64,000 bases of DNA from Paraphoma chrysanthemicola (lineage: Eukaryota; Ascomycota; Dothideomycetes; Pleosporales; Phaeosphaeriaceae), in the NCBI GenBank assembly GCA_020744225.1, contig JAGMWG010000013.1:620001-684000 (forward strand), written 5' to 3'. The notes below the pieces were generated by a model. That model was not told the DNA's origin, ran no database searches, and saw only the letters and a list, made by a program, of their open reading frames with translations. The position numbers were made by a program, and so were the translations under genes. This document shows, in pieces, positions 56,974-64,000 of this stretch (positions are counted from its first letter, which is position 1; every line of letters starts with the position of its first letter).

Positions 56974-57243
56974 ACTAATGTACTAGTATCCTGCTCAAAT
57001 ATAGCTAAGTAAGCAGAAAGCCTACCTATTGCCGCTGTGCTTCCCTATAATTGCGCGAAGCTGTTCATCAGCCAACCTATTGCTTTAGCTTCCCCAGGAT
57101 TTTATTGTCATGGATAATTATCTGCTATACATGCTCCACATGACTCCAATCCACCTTCCATGAATTCATGCATAGAACTTTTCGCTAAAGAAGGCAATGG
57201 GCTTGCTGCACAGTTGCGGCTAAATAGATAGATTTTGGCGAGC

Positions 57244-57251
57244 TGACGTCA
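57244..57251. promoter_or_regulatory. TGACGTCA (CRE/bZIP) palindrome
   Basis: A perfect 8-bp ATF/CREB-type site 77 bp upstream of the nucleoside hydrolase start codon. Its position is good for promoter function; the factor is not known. Confidence 0.4.
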
Positions 57252-57327
57252 GTTACCCAGTCAGACACCATCGACATACTTAACATGAAGATCCGCTAGA
57301 TGCACTCGAATTAATACAATCGCCTCG

Positions 57328-58800
57328 ATGATAAATAAGAAATCACTATTGTCGGCCCTCCGTCTCTTGTCCTTAGGGCTCTCTGTAGCAGCTCGCCCAG
57401 CAAACGGGAGCGTTCCCAGAAAAGTCATCTTCGATACGGACTTCAACACGATAGGCGATGATGGCCAATGCCTGGCCATGGCGGCGCAACTACATGCGAC
57501 CAAGGATATTGAGCTCCTGGGCCTGACTATAGTCGCCGGTAATCAATACCTTCCGCAGGAAGTGTCCGATGCTCTCAAAGCTGTGGAGCGCCTCGGCCTG
57601 GAAAATGAACTTGGTGTCTATGCTGGCGCAGCGATCCCTTTCCTTCACGATTATACCTCATTTCAGCAAGAGAAGCTTCTATTTGGAAATGCAACGGCAT
57701 ATGCGGCTGCCTATACCAACCCACCGACAGAGCAGCTTGTTGCACCACCAGATGGCTTCGCCACGCATACTGTGCCGCAGAAGCAGCACGCAGTGGACTT
57801 CATCATTGAGTCAGTCCACCGCTATCCTAGCCAGGTGACGCTGCTTGCCATCGGCCCATTGACGAACATTGCGATGGCAATCCGGAAAGACCCGAGCATA
57901 GTGCCAATGATCAAAGAGATAGTCATCATGGGCGGCCAGATCTACGCACCAGGGAATTCCTACATCGGCGCCGGAGAGACCAATTGGTGGTTTGATCCCG
58001 AGTCTGCGCGCGTAGTGCTGCGTGCGAACATCACCAGGAAGATCATTCCTTTGGACGTCACGAATACCGTGGTTATTACGAACGACACGTACGACAGAAT
58101 TGCAGACCATAAACCTTCGACTGCCATCACCAGCTTGTACGAGAATATCGAGCGTTGGCCATACGTCTACGATACCGTCGCGCTGGCATCGATTGTTGAT
58201 CCTAGCCTGGATCTGGATGTGCGAGAGCTTTATGTGGATGTGAGCTGCGATTTCAACGCGCAGTATGGTAGAGGAATCGTCTCAGTCGAGGACCCGTACC
58301 TAGGGCTGAATATTGAGACTGTCTCGTCCGTTGTATTTCAAATTAACAATTCGCGCTTTTTCGAATTGTATGTTGATTTGCTCACTCGGCCTGTGCCTGT
58401 AGTGAGTACGTAATATGCATGACAACGTCGGAATGTTGGAGAGGCAGGTGTCTATCAAAGTGGTTACTTCGAAAACTGGTGTAGCGAAGCCGTTTCTATG
58501 GGTATCGGCATACCCACCGCTATCATCTTGGGGATTGCCCTGAGGTTCTTCGTCTGGAAAAGGCGAAGGGCGCACAATCCAGAACATGAGAGTAGCCTCG
58601 TGCATGAGCAGCACGGAGTCGATCGGAGAACAAGGGCACAGTTGCGGCTCCGATGTAATTTGCAGGTGAACAGATACATGAGCTACATACTGCGCCGGAG
58701 GCTTAACATAATAGACACGGGCTGCCTGGCGTGGCGCATCAGCATTAGGCAGAGGTTTAAGCAGTACTCCAATTTCGAAAGTGTTGTTTTCTATTGGTGA
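57328..58800 (+). CDS. Extracellular nucleoside hydrolase, possibly membrane-anchored
   Basis: An inosine-uridine-preferring nucleoside hydrolase that splits ribonucleosides into base and ribose. A signal-like N-terminus (LLSALRLLSLGLSVAARP) precedes FDTDFNTIGDDG, the Asp-rich Ca2+ and ribose site (DTD-x-N-x3-DD). LLAIGPLTNIAMAI, IVIMGGQIYAPGN, NWWFDPESA and YVYDTVALA follow. Unspliced, the frame stops at 58413 (361 residues). Removal of 58406-58447 (GTACGT...GGCAG, 42 nt) in phase instead adds VYQSGYFENWCSEAVSMG, a hydrophobic stretch (PTAIILGIALRFFVW) and KRRR, making a 476-residue type I membrane protein ending at 58800. The core enzyme is clear; the choice of end is not. Confidence 0.8.
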
Positions 58801-58869
58801 AGTTGGCGTATGTCACCCTAGAACACTAGCCAAAGGGGATTATAGGTACTGAATTTGCCAATATCTTTC

Positions 58870-58988
58870 ACATACGACCATAGGACATTGAAAACAGAGC
58901 TTCCCGTTCGCTCAGCTGTACTTAAGCAGTGTACCGGTGGATCAGTAGTCAGGTGGGTGACCACTGGCGAATCCCCACTGTTGTATGT
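58870..58988 (+). rRNA. 5S ribosomal RNA
   Basis: 119 nt matching the fungal 5S consensus: ACATACGACCATAGG at the start, CTTCCCGTTCGCTCAGC, GTACTTAAGCAG, GGTGGGTGACCACTGGCGA and TGTTGTATGT at the end. Helix I pairs ACATACGACC with the 3' end. Helix II pairs GGACATTG with CAGTGTACC with one bulged A, so substitutions are compensated and the gene looks functional. Internal A, intermediate and C boxes are in place. It stands alone, as in ascomycetes with dispersed 5S genes. Confidence 0.93.
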
Positions 58989-58998
58989 GTTTTTTTTT
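58989..58998 (+). terminator. RNA polymerase III T-run
   Basis: An uninterrupted run of about eight T directly after the 5S 3' end, as required for Pol III termination. Confidence 0.85.
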
Positions 58999-59047
58999 GC
59001 TCCCTTGCCTTCTCTGGGTTGCCTGTCAGTGTGTTGTTGAGTATCTA

Positions 59048-59349
59048 CCGCAGAAACTGTCGAAAGTCGGTTGCATTAACCATATTGGGAAGGATCCCTG
59101 TTAAATTGCCCCACTAAGTCAAAAAAGAATGCTTTTGTAGTATCAACCTAGAGCCTGTACTTTTAGGAGTAACTAGCAGCATATTGTTGAAAGACGTTTC
59201 CTAAGGTGCAAGATATCAAAAAAGATAGTCACGCCTTCGAAGTCAACTTTGGCGGGGCGGACGAGATTCTGAGCAATTTAGCAGCTTCTGCCAGCGTATA
59301 CCACCTGCCTAATACAGTTAATGCACCCGACTTTCGACAGTTTCTGCGG
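59048..59349. mobile_element. MITE-like element with TIRs and TA flanks
   Basis: A 302-bp element. Its left end begins CCGCAGAAACTGTCGAAAGT and its right end is the reverse complement. The first 33 bases agree with one mismatch, and weaker inverted similarity continues inward (CTGTTAAATTGCCC against CTGCTAAATTGCTC). TA dinucleotides flank both sides (59046-59047, 59350-59351), as for Tc1/mariner/Fot1-type insertions. No transposase frame is inside, so it is non-autonomous. It lies 60 bp past the 5S gene. Confidence 0.75.
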
Positions 59350-60005
59350 TAGTTCTCTGGCATGTGGATGTACGATTTTGCCTTTGCAGGCGCGTTGAAC
59401 ACCTTATTGTTGCAACAGAGCACGGAAAGGGCCGTACGTATCTGCAGGGACCACCGGCCAGTGACACCATACTTTAGCCCTACCTTTTCCTAATCATGAA
59501 TGAGACACTCTTCGCAATTACAAGGTCGACAGCTATAATCACCCTGGTTAGCACTGAAAATAAATACAAGCCGAATCGCAAAATCTAGGCCTTAGTCCTA
59601 ACCTACACAAGCCGCAATCTAATTCACAACTGCGACAGACGCACACCATGAAAAAGGAGAAGGCATCTTTGGGCACAAGGAGTCCAGACTGAACGACTAC
59701 AGTGCTCCCTCTCACAGCTACAGGCCCAAGTCTTGCAGAACGCGTGTTGTATATCCATTTCGGTGGGAGTTGTGTTGGGTGCTTGTGGTGAATGGTATTA
59801 CGAGTTCACTGAAAGTATTAGTTGCCATAGCATAGCGTAAATGATAGAATGTCGTACCGCTTAACCGTGTAGCGGCGTCTCATCCCATACGGTCCCTACT
59901 CTTATAGTTCGGATCTGCGGATGCATAGATCGACGGCCTTTGTGCTTCACAACATGTCAAGCCTTCGCGAAGCAACAGCGAGTTTCCATCCGAAGAAAAT
60001 GATGC
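59350..60005. other. Intergenic spacer
   Basis: About 650 bp between the TIR element and the stop of the third HET gene. No gene or repeat evident. Confidence 0.45.
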
Positions 60006-62533
60006 CTAGATTAGACGCACGGTTTGTCGTGTCCACATTCCGCCTGGTAGCTTTTCCAATACGCGAGGACCCTTCCAGCTGCCCTTTTCCAGTCTTTGTT
60101 CCCGTTCCAAACGAGGGAGATTGAGTGTGCGTTCCAGTTCTGTTGTTGCTTCCTTGGTCAACTCAAAGTCCAAGAGAATGATAGTTGTATCGATAAACTC
60201 TATTCGACGGTATACTCCTGGCTCAGTCCCGACGAGAAGCAAGCCTTCCATACGTATATCTCGCGTTCGCGCTTCAAATCCGGATGTCCGCAAACAGATC
60301 ATGTGCACTTCGCGTTTCTCCAAGGCGAGAGCGTCGCATATCTTCATACTTGCCCCACTCATATGAAATAAACCAGCTTGAATTAAGTGTCCACGGTCAT
60401 GCAGTCTAACTACACATCGCCTTGTCCAGGTTGTGACATCTAAGAAGGGATAGAAGGCCTTCCAACTGTCATCCTGATTGACAAAGGTAGGGATATCCAT
60501 TGGACCAGTATCGTGGTGCCAGAGTTGTATTTTGATGTCTTTGGAAAATTCGTCTGGTCTGAGAGTCTTTGTGGTATGAATATCCAATTTTCCTGGGTTG
60601 CGGAGAGGTCGATCCGCTTTGACCGATGCCCAAGTCCAGGATGGGAAGGTGTTCGAATACATTACGTCGCCGGGATTTTCTGCCTTGATAAACCACAACA
60701 AGCTAGTGAGAAATGATTGCCGCGCTACTTCGGGGTTGCTCTTGTCGTGGTACATTGGCACACCATAAAAATGGGTAACCGAGTATCGTAATTCGTCAGA
60801 GGCATCGAAAGCCATAAAGATTCCGAGAAAGGCGTCGATGATGTCGCTTTTGTAAGAGAGCTGGCGTTGGTAGTATTCCATTAGCCGATGAGAGAGGGCA
60901 TAAGCAGCATCACGATCATGGCTAATACTCCGGTAAGGAAAAGCCCGATAGGTGCCTTTGAAGAAGCTGGACGTGAGCCCACAACACAGGCTTTCAACAT
61001 CATGTTGAACGGTACACTGAAAGTACATTTGTGAGTCAGTGAAGATTAGCCGACGGGGAGATAAGAGCATCTCCTGGTAACACCCTTTTAGGCATCGTGA
61101 GTCAGCAAAGGCCATGACTTTTGAGTACAAAAGGCGGTGCACTCACATCCTCGCGTGTTCCATCGAGATGCGTTTATCTCCTCTTCTACTGGATTTGCTG
61201 CCACGTAGATATTACAGTCACCTTGCAGCCGATACTGCGGTTTACGAGGAAGACCGTGCACACCTGGAAGACCGTAATGTGGATTATCTCCAGCAGCGGC
61301 AATTATGGTGAGTTCGGCACCTTGGTAGATCTTGTCCATGTTTCGAATAATGTTGTGCTTCTCCTCAGGCTTGTCTTGGTCGATACAATAGCGATCAACC
61401 CAAAGATACGGTATGTCTAGATTGATGGCAACAAACATAGCGTCTTCCACAGTTCTTGGTACGTTATCCGGTAACCATGAGTCTACATCTGGCTCCTCGG
61501 CAGCGTCCTGTCCCCATACATAACTCAAGCAGATGTAGCGTTGGCCTTCTTCAGCGGAGAGAATCTGTCTACTTTTGCAATTGATGAGTCGTAGCATATC
61601 CCTCTGCGGCGGAGACGGCTTGCAAGCCGATAGATGTCTCTGACGACAAGTGCTTAACAAAGATCTGATCATCTCAAAATCAGGTCTATGAGGCTGGATG
61701 ATTCTGCCCAGCGGGTACAGGTTTGCCGTGCGTACGACCTTTGGGTCGTATTTAACGAAAGATGCTTGTATGGGAAATAGCGAAATTTTTCGGGTCGAGC
61801 GCCTAAAGTGGATACTCAAGTATTGACCGTGATACCTCCCTCGCTCGTCCAAAAGCTCGAACGGCTTACGCGATAAGCCAAATCCAGTAACCGTGGCAAT
61901 ATGTCCTAGAGCGATAGCAATAGCAAGTATCTCGTGGAACTGTCGGCAAAGCTGACAGTGGGGATTGATGTCTGACGGTGTAATTCCAACGACGTGGCCA
62001 AATTTCGCTTCGCCCTTCTCTTCAAGGTGAGTCCTTATCTGTAAACCAATGCATCGTGTACACAGCGAGCTTGGTGATGTTACCGTTGCATCTGATGGAT
62101 TAGAGTAGAGAGGTGGTGGAGTTGGATGATCTGGAAAAGGCTTTTCAGACGAAGACGAAAGCTCAAAGACCCCCATGGGCAGAATGTCGTAATTTGGGGT
62201 GCCATCGTATGCATCGTACCAAAAGTCATTCCATCTCTGTATATCAGTTCTACCTATGCTCACACGCTGAGTTTCAAATACACTATGAAGCTGTGGCCCA
62301 GAAGTGCTGCGCTGATTGGCAGTCTGGTAGTGGCGCCAAGGTCGTGTTGAATGGGTCGGACCATATGGGAACGGTAGCGCGTTTGCGGGATAGTAATTAA
62401 AGTCTGACTGCTGGAAAATGCTCTGCTGGTGGGGGCCGAGGTCAGCCTGGCAGACTGCGCGACGTTCAGGTGCGTTGTTGGCGTCGCCTCTTCGTTCGAT
62501 CCATCGCTCTTTGAATCTCGCAATCTTCTTCAT
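60006..62533 (-). CDS. HET-domain protein
   Basis: Two exons (61147-62533 and 60006-61084; 62-nt intron GTGAGT...TAAAAG) encode 821 residues. About 320 residues precede the HET domain, including CTRCIGLQIRTHLEE and a CQLCRQFHEI cysteine motif typical of the large HET class. The HET domain has YICLSYVWG, TVEDAMFVAINLDIPYLWVDRYCIDQ and MDKIYQGAELTIIAAAGDNP. The splice restores NTRGW-CYQEMLLSPRRLIF, the conserved end of the domain. SWTWASV and a variable C-terminus follow. Its length and sequence class differ from the other two HET proteins in the window. Presumed role: triggering of incompatibility-type cell death; partner unknown. Confidence 0.88.
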
Positions 62534-63787
62534 GGCCTTGGTGGCTCATTACACAACCTAGGAGGATCGGGAAACTGGAACCTTCTAGTTCTTGTGGGGA
62601 CGTTTTATGTTTGGTAAGAGCATCGTGTTGAAGTTATGATCAGGCTGAAGTGAAAGGCTGCATGGCTGCGCCCCTGCTCAGCCTCCCGTCGTCAACGGCA
62701 AGCCACTGGAAAATGAAGACGACGATGCGCCTCTGCTCTTGGCCCAAGTCGTCTAATCGCCTCGCCACTCCATCGCATCACCCATGTTCGTGGGCGGCTT
62801 ACTAAATCGGCGATCGCTTGGAGCACATTGCTAGGCGGGTTCTCAGGACGGGTCCTCATGTTTACACAGCCTGTCCACGCTGCAAGTATACATTTGTGCG
62901 GCTCCCCATTGGATCTGCAATCAGGAGAGCTAGCCACTTGCTTATTAGTAAATTTTGCATCCTTGCAGCCAGCGGGACTACACAAGTTGTTGCAGGTCGC
63001 TGTATTGAAGCTGTAACGCTAAAATGTAAGACTCAACAATTGGTAACATTGTAAAGGCGATAACTCTCCAACAATAAAAACGAGCTGCACGTAGTCCATC
63101 ATGAAGGCAAACGTGCGCTAGGATAGGATCTTGCGAAGACAGTATCACTTTGGTCTTGGGCGAAATTGACGGCACTTTAAGCGTTGCGACAAGATGTCAT
63201 AGCCTTGACTGTCCTTAGAGAGCCTGTGCTAAACCCTGAAAAGAATCTTGAGGTGCAAGTGGGACGTCTTCAACCCCACCAGCCGCAACCCTCGCCAATG
63301 CCTCTCAAGCGCTGAGATACCTGTCAATCTTTTCTCTGCTTATAAAATTTGATCTTCCGCATGCTCCATTACCCAGTCGTCCATCAGATCTAACATCTTC
63401 TTTATCATAGTCCGGGCCTGCGGTCTCAGGGACAATCACAATCTCATCGATAAAGATCATGATTGGCTCTGCATCCACAATATCCTCCCACTGTAATATG
63501 GCAGGACTATACAAGAAAGCTGACCGATTTTTCGGTTAATCTAGAATTCTTGAAAAATGTGTCTGAGACGAATATACATACCTGAACCGAATTTTGATTG
63601 TTATGGTCCGTGCTAATCTGCTACTGCAATTGGGTCATATCGCTGTGACTATTGCTGGATCCGTTGGCAAGGACTGCGTCCGAGCTTCTTGCTTGCAAGA
63701 ATATCGAAGGAACATCGAGGGCCGCAACAGATCCCAAGTTCTCGCAATGTGCTTTCGCCTCCAAGATCCAGAGCCTATTAACTAAGT
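62534..63787. other. Intergenic, upstream of HET gene
   Basis: About 1.25 kb with moderate AT content and only short frames. No feature supported. Confidence 0.45.
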
Positions 63788-64000
63788 ATGGCGAGAACTG
63801 TCAACCGAATTCGGCTCAACCCCTCTCGCACGGACGAACGGGCCTCGCCCGTTCCTGGGATGGTGCCTGGCTACAGCGCCGATCTAGGTCTGATTGGCGC
63901 GTCACAGCTCGACGAGGACTCGGTCATTCTCTTGCCTCAGGAGTACATACATGATCTTGATGACTCGTTAGACGCCAGCTGGCGGGGGGAGCAAGGCGCA
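63788..64000 (+). CDS. Possible 5' part of a gene cut by the window end
   Basis: An ATG at 63788 opens a frame of 71 codons that is still open at the last base. It begins MARTVNRIRLNPSRTDERAS and continues with an acidic stretch (QLDEDSVILLPQEYIHDLDD). No domain is recognisable in this length. Composition is less random than the surrounding frames, but it may be chance. Confidence 0.35.
   Translation, partial: MARTVNRIRLNPSRTDERASPVPGMVPGYSADLGLIGASQLDEDSVILLPQEYIHDLDDSLDASWRGEQGA

Larger units (their letters stand above)
55780..57327. other. Intergenic with 5S relic and bZIP site
   Basis: Contains no accepted gene. From about 56.84 kb it becomes AT-rich and includes a decayed 5S rRNA copy; a TGACGTCA site lies near the next start codon (separate entries). 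Confidence 0.5.

Noticed and set aside
1..64000. CRISPR arrays, bacterial operons, ribosome binding sites
   Set aside because: The genome is fungal with spliced genes; no regularly spaced repeats were seen.
1..64000. tRNA genes
   Set aside because: I looked for B-box-like GTTCGAATC strings; those seen were in coding sequence or lacked a matching cloverleaf. A covariance search (tRNAscan-SE) would settle this.

Overview
The window is nuclear DNA of a filamentous ascomycete (Pezizomycotina). The gene content, such as HET-domain genes and an NmrA-like reductase, would suit a Dothideomycete, but I cannot fix the class from sequence alone. The evidence is compact genes on both strands, introns mostly 42-65 nt with GT donors and CTAAC/CTGAC-like branch sites, a dispersed single 5S rRNA gene, Zn2Cys6-type regulators, HET-domain genes, and single-copy eukaryotic genes (XRN1, HAT2, SPC3, dephospho-CoA kinase). 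I worked out splice junctions by hand; for nearly every multi-exon gene the reading phases close exactly, and exceptions are noted.

Layout. 1-31 kb is accessory: the 3' part of a Zn2Cys6-type regulator, a Ser/Thr-rich secreted protein, an enoyl-CoA hydratase, a CorA-like membrane protein, a secreted beta-trefoil lectin-like protein, a DHA14-type MFS exporter, a cysteine synthase-rhodanese fusion, two short-chain dehydrogenases, an NmrA-like reductase, a HET protein, a divergent pair of rhamnogalacturonan-degrading enzymes (PL4 lyase and GH105 hydrolase), a histidine phosphatase, a cytochrome P450 and a GNAT. No PKS, NRPS or terpene synthase is present, so this is not a recognisable secondary metabolite cluster. 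31-37 kb holds a small Cys-rich protein, dephospho-CoA kinase, and two disordered proteins (one Trp-repeat rich, one with a KEN box). 37-43 kb holds a truncated CmcJ-like gene and a head-to-head pair: a gasdermin-like protein and a caspase-like/HET fusion. 43-51 kb is conserved housekeeping: HAT2 and XRN1 head to head, then SPC3. 51-64 kb is gene-poor, with a tiny conserved protein, a nucleoside hydrolase with a possible membrane-anchoring last exon, an intact 5S rRNA gene, a decayed 5S copy, a TIR element with TA ends, a third HET gene and the start of an open frame at the right edge.

The most interesting unit is 38.5-42.8 kb. A 295-residue protein that I read as a fungal gasdermin homologue (RCD-1/HET-Q1 type) shares a 344-bp promoter with a 963-residue protein carrying an N-terminal caspase-like fold with His and Cys in place, and a HET domain behind it. 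That arrangement predicts a protease-activated pore-forming cell-death module controlled by a HET-domain protease. The gasdermin assignment comes from recalled family patterns and needs a profile or structure search.
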